The notes: a model not told the origin generated them from the letters alone. Positions 1 to 5,683 are shown, counted from the stretch's first letter. The stretch is DNA of 7,588 bases from a bacterium (GCA_027069035.1 JALXFI010000099.1:1-7588), one strand, 5' to 3'. A program made the numbers and translations.

Positions 1-146
1 GTATTGGGGTGGCGAGTGTTCTTCCTGTCGAAGAAGATGAAAAGGATGCCATTTCACGTGCCGATGCGGCTCTTTATACGGCTAAACGTTCCGGACGTAA
101 CAAGGTAAGCTACTACGGAAGCGCTCCCGGACTTAAAGCCGTCTAA
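1..146 (+). CDS. GGDEF-domain protein (diguanylate cyclase), C-terminal end only
   Basis: Reading from base 3, the last 47 codons before TAA at 144-146 give the C-terminal end of a GGDEF domain. The diagnostic pieces are IGVAS (the usual SIGVA strand) and RADAALYTAKRSGRN, the classic AD-ALY-AK--GRN tail of these domains, followed by a short 13-residue tail. Family members condense two GTP into cyclic di-GMP, a signal controlling motility, biofilm and development. The GG(D/E)EF catalytic loop and any sensory N-terminus lie outside the window, so activity and input cannot be judged. A degenerate or enzymatically dead GGDEF domain remains possible. The gene converges on the - strand genes that follow. 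Confidence 0.9.
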   Translation, partial: IGVASVLPVEEDEKDAISRADAALYTAKRSGRNKVSYYGSAPGLKAV

Positions 147-251
147 GCAGTTAAAAGAACGGTTCTCTTTTATGGTTATAAAACAATAATAACTAATAAT
201 CTCGTTCGGTTTAAAAAAGAATGAAATGTTCCTGCCCGTCCCTTTTACCCT
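147..251. other. AT-rich intergenic stretch with a weak hairpin
   Basis: About 105 bases lie between the end of the GGDEF gene and the end of the lamin-tail remnant on the other strand. The only structure seen is TAAAAGA (152-158) pairing with TCTTTTA (166-172) around a 7-base loop. It sits directly after the GGDEF stop and could be a weak terminator, but it is AT-only in the outer stem and lacks a proper T-run. No ORF or promoter is convincing here. Confidence 0.3.
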
Positions 252-455
252 TTAGACTTTAAATAGGGGGGTATCCGTGGTTTTTATTCCAGAACCATAG
301 GTTACGGAATCTATGACCGTATCCAAAGTATCCAGCAAAGATATTGTGTTTCCTGAATTGTTAAGGCTTAAACTTCCCTCGCTTGCCGTAAAAACCTGCG
401 CTCCTCCAAAAGAACTGTTGGGTGAACCTCCTCCGAAAACCACTATACCCTCACC

Positions 456-479
456 CAAATCCCGCGATAGCGGGATTTG
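456..479. repeat. End hairpin 1 of the palindromic element
   Basis: CAAATCCCGC (456-465) pairs perfectly with GCGGGATTTG (470-479) around the 4-base loop GATA. It is the GC-rich one of the two end hairpins and lies between the outer ACCC and the inner AAATTGGCAA repeat. It could also act as a stop to transcription, but there is no T-run on either side, so a role in transposase recognition is the simpler reading. Confidence 0.8.
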
Positions 480-600
480 AAATTGGCAATACATCTTTAA
501 CTGCTGTGTTCTCGGCGATTTTCTTTCTCACCGTACCGGTTATGTACGCCTCAAAAGAAAAATCGCCTGCGGCCTTGCATTTAAAGCGTCTTGCCAATTT

Positions 601-628
601 ACCCAAAAACCTATCTCTGTTTTTGGGT
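601..628. repeat. End hairpin 2 of the palindromic element
   Basis: ACCCAAAAAC (601-610) pairs perfectly with GTTTTTGGGT (619-628) around an 8-base loop. Read from the other strand, it aligns with end hairpin 1 (ACCCAAA first, GATAG at the same offset, AAATTGGCAA after), yet the stem bases differ while pairing is kept. Confidence 0.8.
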
Positions 629-731
629 ATCACCCGCCCCGATAACCGTACCGGGAACAAAGATATGCCTTATGGAAACAGAATCTTTTATCACAAAAGA
701 GCTTATATCAAGCTTTATTTGTTGCTTATTA

Positions 732-2339
732 TCATTTCCTCCCAAGCCTTTTTGAAAGATAAAACCCTGTAAGTGCATCTATCTGCGCTGTAAGTTCTTC
801 CAACCTAAGTTCATCTTCCATCTTCTCCTTTCCGGTTTCATAGGGAGAAAGCAGCAGTTTTAGCTTAACCCTTTTCCTTTCAAAATAAAGACGCGTTACC
901 TCGTTCAGTACATCATCGCGCAACTGAACCATAAGCTTTGATCTCGAATCTATAGATGTCTGGTCATTATTCCAAATAAGATCTCCCAGCTCCCATGTCG
1001 CTGACACCGACCACCCACTGTCTTTGCCAATGGTAACGTCATCATCCTTATATAACCCGCCGTAAAAGTACCCGCTGCTTCCCCAGTCTCTCCCCTTGTC
1101 GTATGAAAACTTTAAATCAGGCAGTAACGCCCTTATAGCTGCGGATTTTCTCCACCTTTTTATCTTATCGGGCTGTACCTCGGCAAAGTCTATTGCGGCT
1201 TTTTGTATCTCTTCAATAGTCGGCTCATTTGTAAAAAACATGTTTATGTTTTGATGGCTTAATGAAGCACTATCTGCTCTCATGTCGTTTTTTACCATCA
1301 TAACAACACCTTTCTCCGTAGCAGCCCAAAGGCTGTCATGGTTGGAAGAAATATAACGCACATTCCTTGAGGAGAGCCCCTTGTAAAGCTCCTCCCATAC
1401 GCCTTTACTGCTCAGATATCTGAACACCCCGCCATCCGTGGCGGCATATAAGACCCCGGGGTCGAAATAGCCCATAAGTAGGGTGCGAATACTATAAGAT
1501 AAAAGACCTGATGCGCCTCCCCCCTTCCACGATATTCCGCCGTCCTTACTTATAAAAAGACCTTTTCGCGTACCTAAGTAAATGGTTTTATTGTCTTGAG
1601 GATCTATTACAATGCTTCTAACACCTGGTTCAAATCCATCCGTTTCACTTTCAGACTGTTGATATCCGTTATCTGCATACCCCTCTCCATTTTCAAGACC
1701 ATAGATGCTGAATATTCTTTTCCATCTTTTTCCGTCGTCTACGCTCTTAAGCACCCCTTTGCCCGTGGCGGCATATATCGTTCCGGCCTTTTTGGGGTCA
1801 GTTATAAGAAATGTGGTGTATACCCGTGAAGATATGCCGTGCACTCTATTCCATCTCCCACCGCCATCATGCGAAATAAAGATACCATTAACTGTCCCTA
1901 CAAGAATGCTCTCCGGTTTATTCGATACAATGGCAACACTTAACACATTGCCCTCAAACTCTCCAACCCCGCTAAAAAGCCTTTGCCATTTTTCGCCCAT
2001 ATCCACACTTCTGTACAAACCATTATTGGTGCACAAATATATCTTTTCAGGATTATTCTTATCTATTATAATAGAGTTTATACTGTTACCCGTAGCCTTG
2101 AATGAAAAGACGTTTTCCCATCTTCTGCCGCCATCTATGGTCCGGTATACAGAGCTTTCCGACCCTGCAAAAACAACATCACTGTTTTTAGGGTTTACAA
2201 CTATCGTTTTCATATCGACATCCTCAACGCCATGGCTCATATCCTTCCAGACAAAGCCGGCACTCTGTTCAAACGCCTCGAGATTAAAAGGTAAAAAAGT
2301 AATAATGCAAATAATGATTAAAAGAAGATTCCTACGCAT
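732..2339 (-). CDS. Secreted Asp-box/BNR beta-propeller protein with a distinct C-terminal domain
   Basis: The 535-residue product starts with a Sec-type signal peptide (RRN, then LLLIIICIITFLPF, cleavage near LEAFE). It then has a propeller of sortilin/BNR type. Asp boxes (S/T-x-D-x-G-x-x-W) occur near residues 68 (TIDGGRRW), 112 (SVDMGEKW), 157 (SHDGGGRW), 200 (SVDDGKRW) and 265 (SKDGGISW), with a degenerate one near 309. Each is preceded by a strand of the IYLGT-x-x-G-L/V-F/Y type. Residues about 375-535 form a different domain: an IEEIQKAAIDFA helix, WRKSAAIRALLPDLKFSYD, a W-S-V-S-A-T-W-E-L-G-D-L-I-W strand and a charged coiled C-terminus. It is probably exported to the periplasm or outer membrane, where propellers usually bind sugars or proteins; the ligand is unknown. 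The ATG at 2339 is preferred over the TTG one codon earlier because AGGAGG (2350-2345) is 5 bases away. There is no sialidase RIP motif, so enzyme activity is not claimed. Confidence 0.88.
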   Translation of the reverse strand: MRRNLLLIIICIITFLPFNLEAFEQSAGFVWKDMSHGVEDVDMKTIVVNPKNSDVVFAGSESSVYRTIDGGRRWENVFSFKATGNSINSIIIDKNNPEKIYLCTNNGLYRSVDMGEKWQRLFSGVGEFEGNVLSVAIVSNKPESILVGTVNGIFISHDGGGRWNRVHGISSRVYTTFLITDPKKAGTIYAATGKGVLKSVDDGKRWKRIFSIYGLENGEGYADNGYQQSESETDGFEPGVRSIVIDPQDNKTIYLGTRKGLFISKDGGISWKGGGASGLLSYSIRTLLMGYFDPGVLYAATDGGVFRYLSSKGVWEELYKGLSSRNVRYISSNHDSLWAATEKGVVMMVKNDMRADSASLSHQNINMFFTNEPTIEEIQKAAIDFAEVQPDKIKRWRKSAAIRALLPDLKFSYDKGRDWGSSGYFYGGLYKDDDVTIGKDSGWSVSATWELGDLIWNNDQTSIDSRSKLMVQLRDDVLNEVTRLYFERKRVKLKLLLSPYETGKEKMEDELRLEELTAQIDALTGFYLSKRLGRK

Positions 2340-2612
2340 CAACGCCTCCTTGAAATTTTTTTAGAAATTTATATTTTTAGAGGAAGTTTGCAGAAGAAAT
2401 TCAAGACTGCAACACCTAATAACTAAGCAAAACGAATGCCATATAACTGACAAAGGCTTGCTATTGTTAAGGATATCTTTAATTTTCAGTAACTTGTTTG
2501 ATTATTTGAGGGCTGTAAAAAAAATCTAAGGATATAAAAAAGAAGGCAAAGTTGCACATATTTATGTGCAGTTTTCCGAATGGAAATTGCCAAAAGCTGA
2601 AAAACGGAAGAT
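2340..2612. other. Intergenic region between the propeller gene and pdaD
   Basis: This 273-base AT-rich stretch must hold the promoter of the propeller gene. The strong ribosome site AGGAGG lies at 2345-2350 (- strand). A weak - strand promoter candidate is TTAACA, an 18-base spacer, then TTATAT, in the 2450-2480 area; it is only suggestive. The pdaD-proximal end carries the palindrome described separately. No ORF with family likeness, tRNA or repeat was seen. Confidence 0.4.
2541..2570 (-). terminator. Possible terminator of the polyamine operon (TGCACATA palindrome)
   Basis: TGCACATATTTATGTGCA (2553-2570) is a perfect 18-base palindrome lying 43 bases beyond the pdaD stop. On the - strand it is followed by an interrupted pyrimidine run ending in six T. 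A rho-independent terminator is plausible, but the stem is AT-rich (realistically 6-7 pairs) and the first bases after it are not T. A protein-binding operator for the downstream propeller gene is the alternative. Confidence 0.4.
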
Positions 2613-3161
2613 TCAAAGTATCAGGACCGCTGCCGCTACAACCGTAGAATATGTGGCGTCTCTCTTAACAATAGCCGATTGGGTTATATTTCTTGTTCTG
2701 ACTATCTTATCGCTGATCCTGTATATTTCTTTTTTTTCATCCCAGCCAAGATTTTCATCCAGCTCTATTCCAAGAGTGGAGGCAAGCATTGCGGCTGCCA
2801 GATCCTCGGCATAATCCCCTGCCACCGTATCGGTCTGGCCATAGGCATGGTGTTCACTTAAATAGCCGTAAAGACTTTTATCAGTCGGTATTGCACAGCC
2901 TACAGATGCGGCGATCAAACGCCTCGGTTCATTGCTTGAACATTTGCTCATAACACAAAAGGTTATCTGCCCGGGGGTAACACTTTTAATCCCCTCGTTT
3001 CTCGATACTATTTTACACCCTGGGGGCAAGATGCTTGAGACCTGCACAAGATTTAATTTCTCTATCCCAGCACTCCTTAAAGCAAGTTCAAATGAATGGA
3101 GTTCTTCTCTGTGGTTTCCAACCCCTTTGGTAAAAAAGATCTTTTTGGGAAGCAGTTTCAT
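2613..3161 (-). CDS. pdaD: Pyruvoyl-dependent arginine decarboxylase
   Basis: This enzyme converts arginine to agmatine and CO2 using a pyruvoyl group made by self-cleavage of its own chain, without PLP. The 182-residue product is of normal family length (about 160-195). The hallmark is residues 38-49, NLVQVSSILPPG: cleavage before the second serine (Ser43) should yield a small beta chain and an alpha chain capped with pyruvoyl. Other family blocks are TPGQITFCVMSKCSSNEPRR, the AASVGCAIP strand and SEHHAYGQT. The C-terminal part (KIVRTRNITQSAIVKRD) is also typical. The start is ATG at 3161-3159 with GGTGA about 5 bases upstream. It begins only 18 bases after the speB stop and is therefore cotranscribed with it. 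The product of this enzyme is the substrate of that neighbour, which makes the assignment firm. Confidence 0.95.
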   Translation of the reverse strand: MKLLPKKIFFTKGVGNHREELHSFELALRSAGIEKLNLVQVSSILPPGCKIVSRNEGIKSVTPGQITFCVMSKCSSNEPRRLIAASVGCAIPTDKSLYGYLSEHHAYGQTDTVAGDYAEDLAAAMLASTLGIELDENLGWDEKKEIYRISDKIVRTRNITQSAIVKRDATYSTVVAAAVLIL

Positions 3162-3179
3162 CTGATCACCATTTATTCC

Positions 3180-4061
3180 TTAAAATTCATTCTGTGCCAA
3201 ATACCCGATAATCCGGTATATAAGTTTTGCGGCCGTAAAATCCGGGGCTATAAGGCCCGGCACCGGAGAAAGCTCAACCACATCAAAGCCCACAATCCTT
3301 CTGCTGTAAACAACCTTTTTTATTATATTTAAGAGATCATACCAGAAAAGCCCGCCCGGCTCGGGTGTTCCCACCGCAGGCATTACAGAAGGATCAAAGA
3401 CATCGAGATCAATAGTTATATAAACATCATCCGTAAGATCGGTGGTAATCTCAGACGGGACACCCGAATGCAGCACATCAGACGCCGTTATCGTCTTTAT
3501 ATCCGAATCCCTTAAAAACACAGCCTCCCCGCTGCTAAGGCTCCTTATACCCACCTGAGTCAGAGGACATAATTCAGATATCCTCCTTCCGACACATGCA
3601 TGATTGTAGGGGCTGCCTTCATAGATATCCCTTAAATCCGCATGGGCATCAAACTGAAGCACGGAAAGGTCTTTGTATTTTGAACTCAAGGCCCTGACCA
3701 TACCAACCGAGAGGCTGTGTTCGCCGCCAATAAGTATAGGAGTCTTTTTATCAACCAAAACACCCTCGCAGACCTGAGAGACCCTATCAACCATTGCCGC
3801 CGGACTTTGTGTTGCAGGTTCTACCATGGAAAGGGTATGGATGCCTCTGCGATAAGGTTCTATCTTAAGCTCTTCATCATAGAGTTCCACATGGGTTGAT
3901 GCATCGATTATCGCAAGCGGCCCGCGCCTTGAACCTGAAATGTACGAGGTGGTAAGATCATACGGAACAGGTATGATAACAAAATCAGAACCTTTTAAAG
4001 ACGAAAACTCAGGCTCTAATGCGCCAAAATTAAATGGCATGTAAGGTGATTTTTCTTTCAC
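3180..4061 (-). CDS. speB: Agmatinase (agmatine ureohydrolase)
   Basis: It hydrolyses agmatine to putrescine and urea in the cytoplasm with a two-manganese centre. The 293-residue sequence shows all arginase/agmatinase metal motifs: GGEHS (His115), DAHADLR (Asp138, His140, Asp142) and TIDLDVFDPS (Asp218, Asp220), with GTPEPGG after them. The substrate loop reads NHACVGRR, as in the archaeal-type and deep-branching bacterial agmatinases. Pairing with arginine decarboxylase argues for agmatinase rather than arginase, formiminoglutamase or guanidinobutyrase. The start chosen is GTG at 4061, with AAAGG 9 bases upstream. An ATG at codon 8 (4040-4038) is the alternative, but it has no ribosome site at normal distance. 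A hairpin covers the GTG (see separate entry). The gene is the middle one of the three-gene set. Confidence 0.95.
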   Translation of the reverse strand: MKEKSPYMPFNFGALEPEFSSLKGSDFVIIPVPYDLTTSYISGSRRGPLAIIDASTHVELYDEELKIEPYRRGIHTLSMVEPATQSPAAMVDRVSQVCEGVLVDKKTPILIGGEHSLSVGMVRALSSKYKDLSVLQFDAHADLRDIYEGSPYNHACVGRRISELCPLTQVGIRSLSSGEAVFLRDSDIKTITASDVLHSGVPSEITTDLTDDVYITIDLDVFDPSVMPAVGTPEPGGLFWYDLLNIIKKVVYSRRIVGFDVVELSPVPGLIAPDFTAAKLIYRIIGYLAQNEF

Positions 4062-4065
4062 CTTA
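4042..4065 (-). promoter_or_regulatory. Hairpin over the speB start codon
   Basis: TAAGGTGA (4042-4049) and TCACCTTA (4058-4065) are a perfect 8-base inverted repeat with an 8-base loop. In the speB message it would enclose the GTG start (4061-4059) and AAGGUGA, a Shine-Dalgarno-like string. If formed, it would hide the start region or force initiation at the ATG just beyond it. A regulatory role is inferred from position only. Confidence 0.4.
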
Positions 4066-4169
4066 AAATACCTTTACCACTGAAACACTGAAGACTCAGA
4101 AAAAATATTTTCATATTTCTTTATGACCTTCTCTTATGTGTATTCCATTTATGGACAAATACAAATAAA
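4062..4169 (-). other. Spacer between the DHS-like gene and speB
   Basis: These 108 AT-rich bases separate two same-strand genes of one pathway. No terminator with a T-run was found, so read-through is expected. A weak TTGTCC...TAAGAG pair exists on the - strand but is not convincing as a separate promoter. Confidence 0.35.
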
Positions 4170-5165
4170 TTACAGAAAAGACATGTCAGGCGCATTCCTC
4201 TTCTTTAACACATGCTCCATTCTTTCTGAAAGCGCCGAGACAATAAGCGGAAGCGCAATGGTTGAATCGCAGTAGAGCATCACTTGCCTTGCCTTTTCGG
4301 ATATCTTACCCCACGATTGCGCCTCTTCAAAGGTACATCCGCTAAGCCCTCCCCAGTGCGGGGCGTCTGCCGTTACCTGTATGGCGTATTCATGGCCGCC
4401 TACATCTTTATTTGACAAGAGTTTTGCGGTAACCTCCGTCTGCTGGATAAAATTCTTTGGTGTTCCGCCGCCTATATACACTACACCGGTCTTTTCGGCT
4501 TTCAAGACAATACGCGCCGTCTCTTCCACATCACTTACCGTGTCAAACAAAAGGTACCCTTCCTTATTAAGAGATAAAGCTATACCAATAGAAGAATCCC
4601 CAATGGCAGGGCAGTATACGGGCACGCCTGCCTTATATGCAGAGGTCAAGATGCCTTCCTCTTCATAATCCTCTAAAAGCCTTTTACCGAGAAGTTTTAA
4701 AAAACTTCTTGTAGTATAGGCCTCATCTGTGTCAAGACCTTTTGAAAAATCAAGTATGTATCTGTCGGTATCCTCAAACTCTTTATCAGAAGCAAAAACA
4801 TCGTATATTCGATCAACCCTGTCCTCCATGAGCTTAACATCATCCACCATATGATGCCCCTGCCAGTGGAACTTTCCCATCGTTTCATGGATATCATGGA
4901 AAAGGTTTGCCCCGGTAGAAACAAGACAGTCAACAAATCTGTTCTTTATAAGATGCGCAAGAATCTTTCTCATGCCGGCAGGCACCATAGCGCCGGCCAA
5001 CCCCAAAAAGACGGTTGTATTGTCATTCAACATATCCTCCCATACATCAACACACAGGGAAAGATTCTTTGCCTGAAAACCGGTCTTGCCCATCATGCCT
5101 ATAAGCTCAGACACACCGCCTTTCACTTCAACCGGCTCAACCTTTTTATTAAAATACTTCTTCAC
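4170..5165 (-). CDS. Deoxyhypusine-synthase-family enzyme, likely homospermidine synthase
   Basis: The 331-residue protein belongs to the NAD-dependent deoxyhypusine synthase fold. Visible blocks are LGLAGAMVPAGMRKILAHLI (54-73), VDCLVSTGANLFHDIHE (78-94), YCPAIGDSSIG (184-194), the GGGTPKN nucleotide loop (232-238) and EAQSWGKIS (281-289). In the last block, Lys287 matches the catalytic lysine that forms the imine intermediate with the aminobutyl group. Bacteria lack eIF5A, so bacterial members work on free polyamines; several make homospermidine, transferring an aminobutyl group to putrescine. Standing first in an operon with agmatinase and arginine decarboxylase fits that role. The exact acceptor (putrescine, spermidine or another amine) cannot be read from sequence. 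The start is GTG at 5165-5163, set by AGAGGAGA about 5 bases upstream. Confidence 0.9.
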   Translation of the reverse strand: MKKYFNKKVEPVEVKGGVSELIGMMGKTGFQAKNLSLCVDVWEDMLNDNTTVFLGLAGAMVPAGMRKILAHLIKNRFVDCLVSTGANLFHDIHETMGKFHWQGHHMVDDVKLMEDRVDRIYDVFASDKEFEDTDRYILDFSKGLDTDEAYTTRSFLKLLGKRLLEDYEEEGILTSAYKAGVPVYCPAIGDSSIGIALSLNKEGYLLFDTVSDVEETARIVLKAEKTGVVYIGGGTPKNFIQQTEVTAKLLSNKDVGGHEYAIQVTADAPHWGGLSGCTFEEAQSWGKISEKARQVMLYCDSTIALPLIVSALSERMEHVLKKRNAPDMSFL

Positions 5166-5194
5166 AATGCTCTCCTCTTATTCAATGTTCAAAG

Positions 5195-5223
5195 AAAATA
5201 TATTGTTCCATATATTATGTCAA
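5195..5223 (-). promoter_or_regulatory. Sigma-70-type promoter of the polyamine operon
   Basis: On the - strand a consensus -35 TTGACA (5223-5218) is followed after 17 bases by TATTTT (5200-5195); TATATT with a 15-base spacer is an alternative -10. Transcription would start near 5188, giving a leader of about 20 bases before the GTG. The -35 box lies only one base from the T-run of the rhodanese terminator. Confidence 0.65.
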
Positions 5224-5258
5224 TAAAAAAGGAGAGGAGCTTTTTAAAGCCCCTCTCC
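5224..5258 (-). terminator. Rho-independent terminator of the rhodanese gene
   Basis: GGAGAGG (5231-5237) pairs with CCTCTCC (5252-5258). After one A/C mismatch the stem continues as GCTT/AAGC around a short loop. On the - strand the stem is followed by six T (5230-5225). It lies 33 bases after the rhodanese stop and insulates that gene from the polyamine operon. Confidence 0.9.
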
Positions 5259-5290
5259 TGACAAGCAACCTTAGGTTTGCCGGTTATAAA

Positions 5291-5641
5291 CTATTCACCC
5301 ACAGCCTTTGCACGGGTGGACTTTACAAGCGGATAAGAACCCTCTTTCCAATCCTGGAGTCCTCCTTCATACTCCCACACGTTCTTATAGCCGAGTTCAG
5401 TCAATTTTTGAGCCGCATTCGAACTCAAATCACAATGAAAATTGGCGCAATAGGTTATAACCTTATCGTTCCTGTTTATAAGCTTCTTTACCCTGCTCTC
5501 TATCTCATCAAACGGGATATTTATTGAACCGGGGATATGCTCTGCCTCAAAACTGTCAGGGCTCAAAACATCCACCAGAACAAAATCCTCATTCCTTTCC
5601 ATCATATCTCTTAATCTTTCTCTGCTTATTGTCTTTATCAT
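5291..5641 (-). CDS. Single-domain rhodanese-like sulfurtransferase
   Basis: The 116-residue cytoplasmic protein is one rhodanese domain with no signal peptide. Landmarks are the FVLVDVLSPDSFEAEHIPGS strand-loop (20-39, the usual D-R-E--F--GHIPGA motif), NIPFDEIESRV, and the active loop YCANFHCDLSSNAAQKL (64-80), with Cys65 as the expected persulfide carrier. The C-terminal block NVWEYEGGLQDWKEGSYPL is the usual 'GG---W---G-P'. The loop is unusual in having a second cysteine, Cys70, five residues on, and no arginine. Single-domain members shuttle sulfur or handle sulfide and cyanide; the partner is unknown. The ATG at 5641 is set by GGAGG 7 bases upstream. It has its own promoter and terminator, so it is monocistronic. 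Confidence 0.93.
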   Translation of the reverse strand: MIKTISRERLRDMMERNEDFVLVDVLSPDSFEAEHIPGSINIPFDEIESRVKKLINRNDKVITYCANFHCDLSSNAAQKLTELGYKNVWEYEGGLQDWKEGSYPLVKSTRAKAVGE

Positions 5642-5668
5642 TTTAGCGCCTCCTTTTCTTCAAGAATA

Positions 5669-5683
5669 TGAAAATCATTTTCA
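5669..5683. promoter_or_regulatory. Fur-family-like operator at the rhodanese promoter
   Basis: TGAAAATCATTTTCA is a perfect 15-base palindrome with the 7-1-7 layout of Fur-family boxes (TGATAATnATTATCA, two changes per half). It begins 5 bases downstream of the -10 box and covers the predicted start site near 5682, a position that would block transcription. Fur, Zur, PerR or another dimeric repressor could bind; the choice cannot be made from sequence. Confidence 0.5.

Larger units (their letters stand above)
453..628. mobile_element. 176-bp MITE-like palindromic element inside the LTD remnant
   Basis: The element is almost entirely dyad-symmetric about base 540. Matching arms are AAATTGGCAA (480-489) with TTGCCAATTT (591-600), CTTTAA (495-500) with TTAAAG (581-586), GGCGATTTT-CTTT (514-526) with its near complement (554-567), and CGTAC (532-536) with GTACG (544-548). 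Each outer end carries its own hairpin (456-479 and 601-628). The ends are inverted copies: ACCCAAA, a GATAG in the loop at the same offset, then AAATTGGCAA. It would fold as a long central stem with two short base hairpins. It has no coding capacity, so it would be moved in trans. Flanking TCACCC copies (451-456 and 630-635) suggest a target duplication. The exact limits are uncertain: 453-628 gives ACCC...GGGT ends with an imperfect 3-bp duplication (CTC/ATC), while the 6-bp model shifts the edges by a few bases. Confidence 0.75.
252..778 (-). pseudogene. Lamin-tail-domain (LTD) coding remnant, interrupted by a palindromic element
   Basis: Two - strand segments in different frames make one LTD-like sequence. 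The upstream part, from an ATG at 778-776, reads ...LDISSFVIKDSVSIRH, then IFVPGTVIGAG. The downstream part reads GEGIVVFGGGSPNSSFGG, then LSLNNSGNTISLLDTLD and TVIDSVTYGSG, ending with TAA at 252-254. This matches the LTD pattern (pfam lamin tail domain): a 'D-S-F-I-D' strand, 'F--GTVI-AG', 'VV-GGG', then 'LNNSGDTI-LLD--G-VID-V-YG'. Between the parts sits a palindromic element that shifts frame and adds a TAG. Deleting 179 bases (452-630 or an equivalent phase) rejoins GAG-(D/E)-GIVVF in frame and gives about 115 residues. The first half of the LTD fold and any signal peptide are absent. The 5' end overlaps the last 15 codons of the propeller gene upstream in another frame, so this looks like a truncated, dead gene fragment. 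Confidence 0.7.

Noticed and set aside
453..628. Integron attC site
   Set aside because: Imperfect palindrome and size could fit, but the GTTRRRY/RYYYAAC core sites are absent and no cassette or integrase lies nearby.
641..655. 10-base CCGGTACGGT shared between the LTD gene and the element centre
   Set aside because: A single short match that could be chance; it does not extend and does not explain the target site.
451..660. 69-residue - strand reading frame across the palindromic element
   Set aside because: It spans the element from flank to flank and has no family likeness. The LTD halves on either side read in two other frames, so this frame is an accident of the insertion.
1705..2364. 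219-residue + strand frame
   Set aside because: It lies entirely antisense to the propeller gene, has no domain likeness, and its composition is what the reverse complement of repeated blades produces.
2566..2814. 82-residue + strand frame with a hydrophobic middle
   Set aside because: It is antisense to the pdaD 3' end, with no ribosome site; the membrane-like run is a by-product of the coding strand.
5166..5194. Riboswitch or leader element before the polyamine operon
   Set aside because: The predicted leader is only about 20 bases, too short for a structured sensor.
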